Shown: positions 18,500-29,082, numbered from the stretch's first letter. The stretch: 64,000 bases of DNA from Snodgrassella communis (GCF_914768045.1 NZ_CAJZCD010000002.1:1-64000); one strand, 5' to 3'. The notes: a model not told the origin generated them from the sequence alone. A program made the numbers and translations.

Positions 18500-19263
18500 C
18501 AGGCAAGTGTAGCCATAACTGGTGCATGGTCACTGGGGCGTTCCCAGCCACGGGCGGTGCTATCAACCTGTACTTCACGTAATGCCGGCAATAATGGCTG
18601 GCTCAGCAGGATATGGTCGATGCGTAATCCGAGCTTGCGTTTGAACATATTCATGCGGTAATCCCACCAGGTGTAATGGGCACTGTCAGGATATAGGTGA
18701 TGCAGGCTATCAGTTAATCCCAGTTGCAGCAGTTGCTGAAACCAACTGCGTTCTTGTGGAGAACACAATACTTTATCCTGCCATTTTTTTGGGTCGTAAA
18801 CATCTATATCGTGCGGTGCAATATTGAAATCACCCAGCAGGATGGTTTTCGGATGCTGTGCCAGTTCACTGCGCATATAGGCATTCAGTGCGGCAAACCA
18901 GCGCTCTTTATAAGCAAATTTTTCACTACTCACTGCTTCGCCGTTCACACAGTAAGCACAGATAATTCTGATATCGTTGATGCTGGCAGCAATAATACGC
19001 TTTTGTGGTTCATTTAATTCTGGAATATCAATGGTGACCTGCTCAAGAGGCTGGCGACTGAGTATGGCAACACCGTTGTAAGTTTTCTGGCCATTCCATG
19101 CTGCATGATAACCAATCCGAGTAAATTCGGTCTCTGGAAATTTGTCCTGCTCAAGCTTCAGTTCCTGTAAGGCCAGAATATCCGGCTGATTTTCTTGCAG
19201 CCAGCGCAAAGTATGAGGCAGACGCACATTCAGTGAGTTAACATTCCATGTAGCGATTTTCAT
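18499..19263 (-). CDS. xthA: Exodeoxyribonuclease III / AP endonuclease
   Basis: XthA removes 3' blocks and cuts at abasic sites during base-excision repair. The fold of the endonuclease/exonuclease/phosphatase family is clear: MKIATWNVNSLNVRLPH at the start, the metal ligand Glu in LALQELKL, LLGDFNIAPHDIDVYDP in the middle, and a C-terminal RIDHILLSQ followed by RPSDHAPV with the catalytic Asp-His. It has 254 residues, close to the usual 250-268. Upstream gene of the pair with anmK; the combination is a matter of order, not of shared pathway. Confidence 0.95.
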   Translation of the reverse strand: MKIATWNVNSLNVRLPHTLRWLQENQPDILALQELKLEQDKFPETEFTRIGYHAAWNGQKTYNGVAILSRQPLEQVTIDIPELNEPQKRIIAASINDIRIICAYCVNGEAVSSEKFAYKERWFAALNAYMRSELAQHPKTILLGDFNIAPHDIDVYDPKKWQDKVLCSPQERSWFQQLLQLGLTDSLHHLYPDSAHYTWWDYRMNMFKRKLGLRIDHILLSQPLLPALREVQVDSTARGWERPSDHAPVMATLA

Positions 19264-19338
19264 GATAAATTCTGTAACAGCAAAGCGGTTATTGTATGCG
19301 TAAAGCGTGACGAGTTCCAGACTGAGGATGGCTATCTT

Positions 19339-20670
19339 CTAATCCAACTGGGCAATGGTTACGCTCAGGTTACGAATGCTAGCCAGTTGCTCATTCCAGT
19401 GCTGCTGTTTCTGCCTGAAATCGGCTAGTTCGCGTGTATTTAACGTACGGGTGGGCAGGGCAACACTGGTTGGGTTTACCGGCTGGCCATTAATCCGCAC
19501 TTCATAATGCAGGTGCGGGCCCGTAGAGACACCAGTGCTGCCTACATAACCAATGATTTCTCCTGCCCGTACATGCTGGCCGATACTGAGGTTGGCAAAG
19601 GCACTCATATGCCCGTACAGGGTTTGCATGCTATCGTTGTGGCGCAATACGACGGCATTACCATAACCGCCTTTGATACCAAAGCTTTCAACTGTGCCGT
19701 CAGACGGAGCATGGATGGGCGTGCCACTGGCAACGGCATAATCAATGCCGCTGTGCATGCGCAGTGTTTGCAGTATCGGATGAAAACGGGTACCGAATGG
19801 TGAGGATATTCGCGCACCTTCAACCGGTACGCTGGAAAAGCCTTTGCGCAGCGGTTTACCGTGGGCATCATAATACTGGCCATTGCCATCATTGCCGGTA
19901 TCGTAATAGTAGGCTTGATACAGCTTGCCATTATGGCTGAATTCAGCAGCACGGATATCACCGGTTGAAAGTTCCTGCCCTCGATAATACAGGCTGTCGT
20001 AAATCAGACGGATAGTATCGCCGCTTTGCAACGTATTGACGTCTATTTTATCCTTAAAGATTTCGCGTAGTGATTCGCGGATTTCCACAGGTATGCTTGC
20101 CTGTGCCAGTGCGCCGCGGGCAGAGGTTTTGACGACCACAGCCTTGAATGTTGTCAGTGTTTCAGTATCAACCGCACTAACATCAGCATTCCAGCTGTTA
20201 CCCACTTTTTTTAGTGCTACCAGATTTTTTTCACCATTGTCGTCGTCATTAAAAAACTGGATATTAGTCAGGTGGCCATCGTTATCCATACGTATACTGA
20301 ATACCTGATTAACCTGTAGATGCTTGACTTTGTCTTTAATAATTTTAAGACCGATTATCTGCTGAATTTCTTCGGAGCTGATATTAAAGCGACTCAATAC
20401 CATACTGATGTTATCTCCCGGCTGAACAATTTCATCTCGCCAGAAATTCAGATTGGTTGCATGAGCTTTGATGCTTACCGGTGCCAGTTTAAGATTTAAG
20501 TGTTTTGCCTGATAGCGCTCTGGAGTGTGCTTGCGGCTGAAAATACACACACAAGCTATGCTCAGTAGCAATAAAGCGACTACGGCAAAGCCAAACCATA
20601 GCCTAGGTTTGCTGGCTATTTTCTGCCTGAGGCGTCGGAGTAGTGCTGCTGAGTGGGTAAACATGGTCAT
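19339..20670 (-). CDS. M23-family peptidoglycan DD-endopeptidase, membrane anchored
   Basis: The protein (443 residues) has one membrane segment near residues 24-46, a LysM/OapA-like region around PGDNISMVLSRF, and a C-terminal M23 (LytM) domain from about residue 285. Zinc and catalytic residues are all present: HSGIDYA (HxxxD), YGHM, and HLHYEVR (HxH). Such enzymes cut the D-Ala to mDAP cross-links and are needed for cell-wall growth. It resembles the neisserial M23 protein and E. coli MepM, so it is predicted to be active in the periplasm. It appears to be transcribed alone. Confidence 0.9.
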   Translation of the reverse strand: MTMFTHSAALLRRLRQKIASKPRLWFGFAVVALLLLSIACVCIFSRKHTPERYQAKHLNLKLAPVSIKAHATNLNFWRDEIVQPGDNISMVLSRFNISSEEIQQIIGLKIIKDKVKHLQVNQVFSIRMDNDGHLTNIQFFNDDDNGEKNLVALKKVGNSWNADVSAVDTETLTTFKAVVVKTSARGALAQASIPVEIRESLREIFKDKIDVNTLQSGDTIRLIYDSLYYRGQELSTGDIRAAEFSHNGKLYQAYYYDTGNDGNGQYYDAHGKPLRKGFSSVPVEGARISSPFGTRFHPILQTLRMHSGIDYAVASGTPIHAPSDGTVESFGIKGGYGNAVVLRHNDSMQTLYGHMSAFANLSIGQHVRAGEIIGYVGSTGVSTGPHLHYEVRINGQPVNPTSVALPTRTLNTRELADFRQKQQHWNEQLASIRNLSVTIAQLD

Positions 20671-20705
20671 GATTAGTATTTTGTTGAAAGTGCAAAACCA
20701 AAACC

Positions 20706-20727
20706 GGTAAATGTAAAACTATTTACC
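20706..20727 (-). terminator. Possible terminator after the YihY-family gene
   Basis: A 7-bp stem (GGTAAAT / ATTTACC) with an 8-base loop is followed on the minus strand by GGTTTTGGTTTTG. The stem is short and the T-tract interrupted, so this is weak. Confidence 0.35.
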
Positions 20728-20773
20728 AGAAAATACCAGTGGCAAAGTTATTTTATACTTAATTCAGTGGTTA

Positions 20774-21994
20774 CTACTCTGAAACCTGCGGTGGTAATTG
20801 TTTTACCCATTGATATAGGCTGATATCAAGTTGCTGTAGACAGGGTTGTAACAGCGACTGAATTGAACTGGACACCGCTGAATTGGAGTTTGGCTGATAA
20901 ATAAATAGCTTATACAAATCAGCCAGTATGATTTTGTTTGGATCTGTCTGCAATAGCCAGCCATTGCTGCTGTAAGCAATATAATGCTGCTGTTGGAGCT
21001 GGGTAAGAATTTGGTCTAAATGCTTATCACTGATACTAAGTTGTTGTTGCAGCTGGCCGGATTTAACTGCTCCTCCATGTTGCTGAGCCTGTACTAGCTG
21101 GTACAGTAAATTCAGCACATTTTCAAAAGGCTGATACTGATGCAGATAGCGAAATCTCTCCTGATGCCAATAGCGCAGCGAAGAAGTGAATACTGCACCG
21201 GTGAGTAACAACAGCCATAATAAATTTAGCCAGATTAAAAATACCGGTATAGCAGCAAAGGCACCGTATACTTTCTGGTAATTGCCAAAATAGATTACGA
21301 AAATAGCAAATCCGCGTCGCAGTAAATCCAGCGCAACAGCAGTGACAACTGCACCCAATAAAGCATGCTGCCACTGAACAAAACAAAATGGTACCAGCTT
21401 GTATAGCAGAAACAGTAACAGAGTAAACAGCGCCAGATTAGTGATAATACCAAATAATGTACTGTAAAACGGAATCTGGCTAGCCATATTGGCCGGATTG
21501 GATAATAAGCCAATAACTGAAAGGCTCATGCCCAGTGCCACTGGTCCAAGAGTAAGTAATGCCCAGTAAATCAGAATCCGAATCCATAACGGACGCTGGT
21601 CACGTGCCTGCCAGATCTGATTGAACGCTTGTTCTATAGTCTGAATCAGCATCAATGAAGTGATAATCATAAAGCTGATGCCTACTGCGGTGAGCCCGCT
21701 GGCTTTATCGCGAAAGGCATACAGATAATCACCGACAGAGTCGGCACCGGCTGCCGGTACAATAATATGTGTCAGAAACTGGTTAAAGCGTGTTGCCATA
21801 TCCGCAAACATGGGAAAGGCATTTACCACAATCACAGTAATGGTAAAAAATGGTACCAGTGCCAGTAAAGTAGTGAAAGTTAGACTGGCAGCAATCAATG
21901 GCAGATTACAGCGCTGATAATTATGTCCAACAAACAGTAAAAATTGAGGCAGACGCTGCATTAAATATTTGCTTTTATTTGCATGTGTATCCAT
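20774..21994 (-). CDS. YihY/BrkB family inner-membrane protein (UPF0761)
   Basis: A 406-residue membrane protein with about six hydrophobic helices in residues 20-285, then a soluble winged-helix-like tail (QLQQQLSISDKHLDQILTQL). The family signature is the early PLIAASLTFTTLLALVPF and the LSVIG and FAAIPVFLIWLNLLWLLLL segments. It was once called RNase BN by mistake; its real function is unsettled. The ATG at 21994 is used because AGGAG lies 5 bases upstream. The annotated alternative TTG at 22009 has none. Confidence 0.88.
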   Translation of the reverse strand: MDTHANKSKYLMQRLPQFLLFVGHNYQRCNLPLIAASLTFTTLLALVPFFTITVIVVNAFPMFADMATRFNQFLTHIIVPAAGADSVGDYLYAFRDKASGLTAVGISFMIITSLMLIQTIEQAFNQIWQARDQRPLWIRILIYWALLTLGPVALGMSLSVIGLLSNPANMASQIPFYSTLFGIITNLALFTLLLFLLYKLVPFCFVQWQHALLGAVVTAVALDLLRRGFAIFVIYFGNYQKVYGAFAAIPVFLIWLNLLWLLLLTGAVFTSSLRYWHQERFRYLHQYQPFENVLNLLYQLVQAQQHGGAVKSGQLQQQLSISDKHLDQILTQLQQQHYIAYSSNGWLLQTDPNKIILADLYKLFIYQPNSNSAVSSSIQSLLQPCLQQLDISLYQWVKQLPPQVSE

Positions 21995-22081
21995 GGCTAC
22001 TCCTGACAAGTGGCTAGCTGATTGTAACTAAAAAGCGCATACTGTGCAGACTTTCCATGCTTACTGGTCAAGTAATCATAG

Positions 22082-22726
<645 letters not shown>

Positions 22727-22745
22727 AACAACTTTAGGAATTATC

Positions 22746-23486
22746 ATGAGTTACCACTCCAATTTAAGCAGTGCGGCTACCCTGCCCACTATTTATCGCC
22801 ACCGCTCCATTCGAAAATTTACCGACGAAGCGTTAACAGATGAGCAGCGTGAGGCTATCTGGGAAGCAGGCCGTGCCGCTTCTTCATCCAGTTTTATGCA
22901 AATTGTGCACATTATTCGTGTAACAGATATGGAAAAACGTGCTGCCTTGTCTGAAGTTGCCGCTAATCAGAAATATGTGCGCACCGCAGCTGAATTCTGG
23001 GTATTCTGCGTTGATTACACCAAACACAAGCTTGCTTTTCCCGAAGCACAGCTAGACTGGACGGAAGGCATGATTATCGGTGCTGTCGATGCGGGTATCA
23101 TGGCGCAAAACTGTCTGCTGGCTGCAGAGTCGCTTGGATTAGGCGGAGTGTATATTGGTTCCCTGCGTAATGATGTACAACGGGCAGCCGAACTACTGGA
23201 GTTGCCACAATTAACTTTTCCTCTGTTTGGGCTGTGCCTTGGGTATCCGGCGCAAGACCCAATGTATCGCCCGCGCTTGCCGCTGGATACATTAGTGAGC
23301 GAAAACCGCTATCGTCCGCTCGACCCGGCCAAACTGGCTGCTTATGATGAACAGCTCAACGTATATTACCGTGAACGCAGCGGACTGGAACTGAACTGGA
23401 GTAAGGCAGTAGCCAATAATTTTGCTCAGCCGGTACGTCCACAGATTCTGCCATTTCTGCACCAGCAGGGTTTAGCCAAACGCTAA
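22746..23486 (+). CDS. nfsA: Oxygen-insensitive NADPH nitroreductase
   Basis: NfsA-type flavoenzymes reduce nitro groups and quinones with NADPH. The FMN-binding RHRSIRKFTDEAL is at residues 18-30, GRAASSSSFMQ binds phosphate, and VDAGIMAQNCLLAAESLGLGGVYIGSLRN plus GLCLGYP are typical of the NfsA/FRP subgroup. Length is 246 residues (E. coli NfsA 240). Second gene of the wrbA operon. Confidence 0.92.
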   Translation: MSYHSNLSSAATLPTIYRHRSIRKFTDEALTDEQREAIWEAGRAASSSSFMQIVHIIRVTDMEKRAALSEVAANQKYVRTAAEFWVFCVDYTKHKLAFPEAQLDWTEGMIIGAVDAGIMAQNCLLAAESLGLGGVYIGSLRNDVQRAAELLELPQLTFPLFGLCLGYPAQDPMYRPRLPLDTLVSENRYRPLDPAKLAAYDEQLNVYYRERSGLELNWSKAVANNFAQPVRPQILPFLHQQGLAKR

Positions 23487-23505
23487 ATAAATTTGGTAAA
23501 AATTT

Positions 23506-23532
23506 ACCAGTTCTGCCTCGTGCAGAACTGGT
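23506..23532 (+). terminator. Hairpin between convergent nfsA and ape1
   Basis: An 11-bp perfect stem (ACCAGTTCTGC / GCAGAACTGGT) with a 5-base loop. On the minus strand it is followed by AAATTTTTACC, so it may serve ape1 as well as nfsA; the T-tract on plus is poor. Confidence 0.6.
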
Positions 23533-23558
23533 ATGATTGAATTGAAGTAGGGCTAATC

Positions 23559-24713
23559 TTATCGACGCAGTGAAAGAATACTGTCTGCCAATGCTTCACC
23601 AAGGCGCTGATAACCACTGGCTGTAAAGTGGACGCCATCACTGCGCGCCAGTCCCTGATTTATCCATGATTTCATACTGCATTCGCCCCCCATTACCGCT
23701 TGCCAGTCCCAGTAGAAAGTATGCTGGCTTAATGCCACTTCTTTTTGCATCGCTTGCAGCTCAGTTAGCTTTTCAGGGCGCACACCACAGGAACCAGCAG
23801 TACTTTTCAGGCTTTCTGGTGCTCCCAGAAGCATAATGGCACTTTTAGGTGAAGCCGTGCGAATCCGGGTAATCGTCTCCAGCAAATTCTGCTTAACCGT
23901 TTCAACTTCTACCCCGTTATAGGCTTCATTTGTGCCAAAGGCCAGAATAATCAGGTCTGGTGCAATCACATTCAGCTCCTGCTGCCATGCCTGAGTATTC
24001 CAGCGATTCCACTGATTGAGCTGGAAACCATTAATTCCCAAAGCAGAAAATACTACTCCCTGTTGGTTTTTATTTCGCATCCACCATCCGCCTATAGCAG
24101 TCTGAAAATTCATGCCAGCTTTGATTGTTAGCGGAAAACGTGCATTAAACGTACTGAAATGCCACTGATTATCCTTAGGCTGTGCTGAAAGCAAAATTTC
24201 CTCACCATTACCATCCGTAACGAACAAGTCTTCATCATTCTGTCCCTGCCGGATACTGACAATAACCGTTTGCTCAGCTTCAGGTTCACGGGTTCTGATA
24301 GTCATCAGCGAACCAATAGACGGAGTAGCAATCAAACCGCCGAGAGCATAATTCTGGCTGGCTTGCGTACGGCTGGAAATAGCCTGCCAGCCTTGATTCT
24401 CATAAGTAAAGCGTGCCAGCCGCATACCGGAAAAATGAACGGGCATCGCCCAACCCGGACCCCCATTGCCCAGTTGCTGTTGCAGACGCACACGCGCGGC
24501 GTTAGTAAGGTAATCTGCCGCAGTATGGGAATCGCCCAGTTGCACAATATTAAGACTTTTTTTCTGTAAAGCTTCAGTAAGCTGTGCAGCATGTTCAGCC
24601 TGTGCGGATAAAAGGGCATGATAATGGTTGGATTGTGCCGGAGTTGGATCAGCTGAACAGGCCATTATCCACAGGCAGCAGCCCAGAATGGCAAAATGTT
24701 TTTTAGTGTCCAT
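23559..24713 (-). CDS. ape1: Peptidoglycan O-acetylesterase lipoprotein, SGNH hydrolase (Ape1-like)
   Basis: A 384-residue SGNH/GDSL hydrolase. The catalytic Ser is in LGDSHTAADY (block I), the oxyanion Asn in LAFGTNEAYNG (block III), and Asp/His in SDGVHFTASGYQR (block V). Between blocks I and III lies a beta-rich insert of about 110 residues, as in neisserial Ape1, which carries a CBM35-like insert. The start MDTKKHFAILGC with a lipobox WIMAC makes it an exported lipoprotein; this ATG (24713) overlaps the end of patB by 11 bases. Ape1 removes the 6-O-acetyl group of MurNAc, allowing lytic transglycosylases to act. The longer frame (24776) is rejected because it lacks a signal peptide. Confidence 0.87.
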   Translation of the reverse strand: MDTKKHFAILGCCLWIMACSADPTPAQSNHYHALLSAQAEHAAQLTEALQKKSLNIVQLGDSHTAADYLTNAARVRLQQQLGNGGPGWAMPVHFSGMRLARFTYENQGWQAISSRTQASQNYALGGLIATPSIGSLMTIRTREPEAEQTVIVSIRQGQNDEDLFVTDGNGEEILLSAQPKDNQWHFSTFNARFPLTIKAGMNFQTAIGGWWMRNKNQQGVVFSALGINGFQLNQWNRWNTQAWQQELNVIAPDLIILAFGTNEAYNGVEVETVKQNLLETITRIRTASPKSAIMLLGAPESLKSTAGSCGVRPEKLTELQAMQKEVALSQHTFYWDWQAVMGGECSMKSWINQGLARSDGVHFTASGYQRLGEALADSILSLRR

Positions 24714-25914
24714 TTGACGTATCGTTTTTAACAGACTGAGGCGGTAGATTAAAGCGGTTAAAAATGTTTCTGGCAATTATTTTCTGTCCTGAAACTGTGA
24801 AATGAATACCATCCGGACTACGGGTTTTGATTTTCTTTCCGTCAGCTTCTGTTAGCGTATCATTGAATTTACCACCATTGCTACCAAGCATAGCCCGCGT
24901 ATCCATTATATAGCCGTGATTTTTACTTACTTCATCTGTAGTGAGCTCGCGCAGGTAAACCATTTGTTCATTAAGCTTATTGCGACGCATATCCGGCGGT
25001 GTAAGCCATAAAACAGTTACCTGATGTTGCCGGGCAGTATCCATAATGGTTTTAATTCGGCTGCGGTACATACTTTCCCATTGTGCAGATGCAAAGCTGA
25101 TGAACCTGCTGCCATTTCGCGGATCGGGAACATCCCACGGATCATTCGGACCTAGAAACATCACCATTATCTTGATATGCGGATTATTATCCAAAGTACG
25201 CTCAATAGTTTGCGGCCAATTAAAGAAACTGGAATAGGTCAACCCAGTACTCTGCTTACTCAGATTGATAGTTTTAATGCCATAGTCATCACTAAGCCAT
25301 TTTTGCACATGTGGTGCTACAGCTTGCATCAGTGAATCACCAGCAAAAAATACCACATCGTTAGAACTGAGTGTAAAGGCTGTTTTAATACTATTTTCTC
25401 TTGCAGTCTTTTGCAGCTTCTGCTGGCGTTGCTGTTCAGCCAGATTCGCCTGTTGCTGTAACCTTAAATTATCCCTGTGTGCATAGACATAATGCTTATT
25501 AAAAGCCGTAATAATATCGTGGTTAACCGTGGCAATATTCTGATTAAGCCGAACAACACCATCATTAAGCATCATGCCAATCTGTGCTCCTTTTTGCCAC
25601 CATATCTGTTGTTTCAGTTTTAGTAAAATGCTGTTTTGATGGTAGGTTTGTTGATAATAAGCTGTCACCGAATCTTGCATCAGCCATAATGAAATGCCCG
25701 CAGTAATCATCAAAGTCAGCAAAACAAAACGAAATTGCTGCTTATTATTTTTCTCTACCTGTATTTCAGTTTTCGGTTCTTCACTGGCCACCACCATCGG
25801 CAAAGTGGTTACTGTTTTCAGCGTCACCACCGGTATTTGATTAAACTGACTATATTTTTTTTGCTGATTGTAATTTTGATATGAAGGCAGACGGCGATAT
25901 TTAGAAGTTGGCAT
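24703..25914 (-). CDS. patB: Peptidoglycan O-acetyltransferase PatB-like, membrane-anchored SGNH/DUF459 protein
   Basis: A 403-residue protein with a cytoplasmic N-terminus, one membrane helix at residues 74-91 (FVLLTLMITAGISLWLMQ), a coiled linker rich in Q, and a C-terminal SGNH domain. Catalytic blocks: FFAGDSLMQAVAPH (Ser), FLGPNDPWD (Asn) and SPDGIHFTVSGQK (Asp/His). In the Gram-negative O-acetylation pathway PatB takes acetyl groups delivered across the membrane by PatA and puts them on MurNAc. It overlaps patA by 14 bases and ape1 by 11, a tight three-gene operon whose order supports the assignment. Confidence 0.87.
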   Translation of the reverse strand: MPTSKYRRLPSYQNYNQQKKYSQFNQIPVVTLKTVTTLPMVVASEEPKTEIQVEKNNKQQFRFVLLTLMITAGISLWLMQDSVTAYYQQTYHQNSILLKLKQQIWWQKGAQIGMMLNDGVVRLNQNIATVNHDIITAFNKHYVYAHRDNLRLQQQANLAEQQRQQKLQKTARENSIKTAFTLSSNDVVFFAGDSLMQAVAPHVQKWLSDDYGIKTINLSKQSTGLTYSSFFNWPQTIERTLDNNPHIKIMVMFLGPNDPWDVPDPRNGSRFISFASAQWESMYRSRIKTIMDTARQHQVTVLWLTPPDMRRNKLNEQMVYLRELTTDEVSKNHGYIMDTRAMLGSNGGKFNDTLTEADGKKIKTRSPDGIHFTVSGQKIIARNIFNRFNLPPQSVKNDTSNGH

Positions 25915-27406
25915 AGATAAATCCCGGAATACCAGCCGGCGCGCAGATTAATACCAGAATCAGCAACAGCAATAGAGGGAGAATCAGGCTGTAGCGAGGC
26001 AAAGTATCAGCACGCTCATATAACGAAGCAATGAATTTTGCCAGCAACGGATACAGCATCCATGCCAGCAATAACAGGCTGAAAAAGTAAAATGGATTGG
26101 TAGTCAGTGGTACATTAACATGGTTGTATAGCAGAGCATGTAACAGGAGAAAGGCATCATTAACAGTTGGCGCACGGAAAAAGACAAAACAGAAACACAC
26201 AAAATGTACCGTAAACACAATGCTGATAATATTGCCAGCCTTATTGCTTTTACTCAGACCATTGCGTGCCTGTTCCAAAGTACAGTGGCGCAGACGGGAG
26301 TACAGTAAATCGCCTAGATTCAGCGCAATCATGCCGGCACCGTGTAGTAATCCCCAAATAAAAAAGTGCCAGCCATTGCCATGCCAGATACCAGATAAAA
26401 CCATGGCAATCAGCAGATTGAGTTGGGTTCGCACCATACCGTGCCGGTTACCACCTAATGGAATATAGATATAATCGCGTATCCACGTGGACAAACTGAT
26501 GTGCCAGCGCTGCCAGAATTCCCGGATATTATGAGCCAGTAGTGGCGCGAGAAAATTCACGGGCAAACGAAATCCCAGCAGTAGCCCCATAGCTACTACT
26601 AAATCACTATAACCGGAAAAATTGAAAAAAAGCTGTATTGTATAGCCATAAATAGCAGCCAGAATTTCCAGACTGTGATACTGCATAGGATTCGCAAATA
26701 CCGGATCAACCCAGTTATCGGCAATCCAGCCTGATAACCACCAGTTCTTCATCAGTGCTATTACAATCAGACATAAAGCTACAGCGGGCGCCAGAATCCG
26801 GCGGCGTTCTGGCATGTGTATTTGCGTTAGCATGCCACAGGGCTTACTGGAAATATCTGTCAGCCCGCGCGCATCATAGGCACGTGCAATCGGGCCTGCC
26901 GTAATAGTAGGAAAAAAACTCAGATACAAAGCCAGCCCGGGCAGAGAAAACTGCCTGTCAGCCGGTTGTGCATTGCTGCGCAACTGATAAAGAGAAACCA
27001 GATAACTGATTGCCTGAAATGAATAATAAGATATGCCCAGCGGTAATATAATGTCCGCCAGCCAGTCAGAATTGTGGCCGAATGTATCCAGACCATCGCC
27101 CAACTGAGTGCGGAAAAAATCGAAATACTTCCACACCATCAGATTCAGCAGCGTAAACATGTACCCGCTTATCAGCCAGATTTTGGGTTTACTGCTGACA
27201 TTAATCCGGATGGAAATAACATAAATAAATACAGTGAATATCACTAAAGCAAATAATGCCTGTGCTTTCCCGCTCAAATAAACAATTAAGTAGCTAGTAC
27301 ACAGTAAAAGCAAATTTTGCAGCTGCGGTCTGGCTCCCAAAAGCCAGTACAGACAGAAAAAAGCGATAAATGACAGGCCGAATTCAATGGAAATAAAGCT
27401 AAACAT
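25901..27406 (-). CDS. patA: MBOAT-family acetyl transporter PatA-like
   Basis: A 501-residue membrane-bound O-acyltransferase with about ten to twelve hydrophobic segments. The conserved MBOAT core is visible: EFWQRWHISLSTWIRDYIYI, GGNRHG, and the catalytic-histidine segment SGIWHGNGWHFFIWGLLHG. PatA (PacA in gonococci) is thought to bring acetyl groups from the cytoplasm to PatB. MBOAT proteins also serve alginate or teichoic acid acetylation, but PatB and Ape1 homologues directly downstream point to peptidoglycan. First gene of the operon; its promoter should lie in the 700-base gap upstream. Confidence 0.88.
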   Translation of the reverse strand: MFSFISIEFGLSFIAFFCLYWLLGARPQLQNLLLLCTSYLIVYLSGKAQALFALVIFTVFIYVISIRINVSSKPKIWLISGYMFTLLNLMVWKYFDFFRTQLGDGLDTFGHNSDWLADIILPLGISYYSFQAISYLVSLYQLRSNAQPADRQFSLPGLALYLSFFPTITAGPIARAYDARGLTDISSKPCGMLTQIHMPERRRILAPAVALCLIVIALMKNWWLSGWIADNWVDPVFANPMQYHSLEILAAIYGYTIQLFFNFSGYSDLVVAMGLLLGFRLPVNFLAPLLAHNIREFWQRWHISLSTWIRDYIYIPLGGNRHGMVRTQLNLLIAMVLSGIWHGNGWHFFIWGLLHGAGMIALNLGDLLYSRLRHCTLEQARNGLSKSNKAGNIISIVFTVHFVCFCFVFFRAPTVNDAFLLLHALLYNHVNVPLTTNPFYFFSLLLLAWMLYPLLAKFIASLYERADTLPRYSLILPLLLLLILVLICAPAGIPGFIYANF

Positions 27407-28101
27407 GAAGCAGATGAACAGTCAAAAAATAGTGATTGTTAAACCGTGCCAAATAAAACTAAGCAGAAAAGTACCTATTGAAACCTGTTAATTCATGTTT
27501 GTGCGTACAAACTGAAACTACGCACCTGCTGCTCCTCTAGCAGGGTTGCAATCGAATAGTGATATTATTCAGATGCCGTTAATACGCTAAGAATTAATAT
27601 TCATACACTATGAACACAAACCCGCTTACACAGATAAAGTCAAGCTTACAGTGTAACATTGCTGAATTTGCATTCTTTTCAGTTAATCTGAATTGGCGGT
27701 AATTCCCATAATCCGATACTGCTATGCTAAATTAATTGAATTAATGACGGGAAACAATATTTTACCTGTAAATGTGAAGAATTGTAACAAAATTCAGATA
27801 CAAAATTTTGTTATCAGAACAAATTTAATTTTAGTAAACGACTATTAACCGCGCGCGCAATACCCATAAAGCAATATCTCGACTCTCTGCCACAAGTACT
27901 ATTGATGTCTTACTTAATTAAACAACAGCAGATTTTCTCTTTTTTCTGTTAATATCAAATAGAATCAGGTATTCACCATTTGAGAGTATATTTGTATCAG
28001 CAACATGTCTCGGAATGATCACAACAGGCGTAAAAATTTGAATTTCACCTCCTATCAGGGTTTAACCCGTAGCAGTAGCAGACAATTGAAAAAGGCATTA
28101 T
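27407..28101. other. Intergenic region between divergent patA and CDF genes, 695 bases
   Basis: No gene or tRNA is seen; stops interrupt all frames. It carries the two divergent promoters. A short inverted element GGGTTTAACCC lies about 40 bases upstream of the CDF start, but I cannot name a regulator. Confidence 0.5.
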
Positions 28102-29082
28102 ATGCACGAACACAACCATACCCATGAACACCACCATAATGGTGCTGCACATCATCACCATCTAGGTTCACACAGTACAGATAAGCAGGTTCTACGCATA
28201 TCCCTGCTGGTGATCGGCGCATACATGGTAGTAGAAATTATAGGTGGCTGGTTAACCAATAGCCTTGCGTTGCTGTCGGATGCAGGCCATATGTTTTCGG
28301 ACACACTCGCACTGGCATTATCCCTAATAGCATTTCATCTGAGTGAACGCCCAGTTAATCAGCGCCAGACTTTTGGCTATAAGCGTTTTGAAATTATTGC
28401 TGCTGCGGTGAATGGCATGGCACTGATTGTGATTGCAGTGATGATCGTGTATGAAGCAATCGGCCGTTTTATCAATCCGCCCGATATCGCTACCCGTGGC
28501 ATGTTGATTATCAGCATTCTTGGCTTGCTGGTGAATATCATTATCGCTTGGTATATGCATCGGAGTAGCGAGACCAAGCATAACGTCAACATGCGTGGCG
28601 CTTTTTTACATGTGCTGGGCGACTTACTGGGTTCTGTGGGGGCAATTGCTGCTGCCGTACTCATGATGCTGTTTGGCTGGCGCTGGGCTGATCCGCTCAC
28701 CAGTATCGTAGTTGCCTGTCTGATTGCCTACAGTGGCCTAGGAATTCTGAAAACAACCCTGCGCATTCTGATGGAAAGTACACCAGATACCATTGAACTG
28801 GAACAATTGAGTAACATTATTCTGGCCATGCCCGGAATTGAAGCAGTACATGATTTACATGCATGGACCATCACCAGCAACATGAATGCCTTATCCTGCC
28901 ATATTGTGGTTGATGGCGCATTAACAGTGACAGAAGCAGAAAAATTAGTGAATGCACTGGCAGAAACACTACTGACACATAACATCCACCATGTAACCGT
29001 ACAGACAGAAAGCACTGCCCATACCCACAGCAATAATCTGCTGTGCTGCATTCCATCGGTTGCCCATCGGCATGCACATTAA
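28102..29082 (+). CDS. Cation diffusion facilitator, probable zinc exporter (CzcD/ZitB type)
   Basis: A 326-residue CDF protein that likely exports Zn2+ (or a similar metal) in exchange for protons across the inner membrane. It starts with a histidine-rich tail (about 11 His in the first 21 residues) and ends with another His/Cys-rich tail, both probable metal sensors. Six membrane helices follow the N-tail. The zinc site is formed by SDAGHMFSD in helix 2 and HVLGD in helix 5, the H/D pattern of zinc-type CDFs. A cytoplasmic ferredoxin-like domain covers residues about 220-300. It stands divergent from patA, 46 bases before gph. Confidence 0.92.
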   Translation: MHEHNHTHEHHHNGAAHHHHLGSHSTDKQVLRISLLVIGAYMVVEIIGGWLTNSLALLSDAGHMFSDTLALALSLIAFHLSERPVNQRQTFGYKRFEIIAAAVNGMALIVIAVMIVYEAIGRFINPPDIATRGMLIISILGLLVNIIIAWYMHRSSETKHNVNMRGAFLHVLGDLLGSVGAIAAAVLMMLFGWRWADPLTSIVVACLIAYSGLGILKTTLRILMESTPDTIELEQLSNIILAMPGIEAVHDLHAWTITSNMNALSCHIVVDGALTVTEAEKLVNALAETLLTHNIHHVTVQTESTAHTHSNNLLCCIPSVAHRHAH

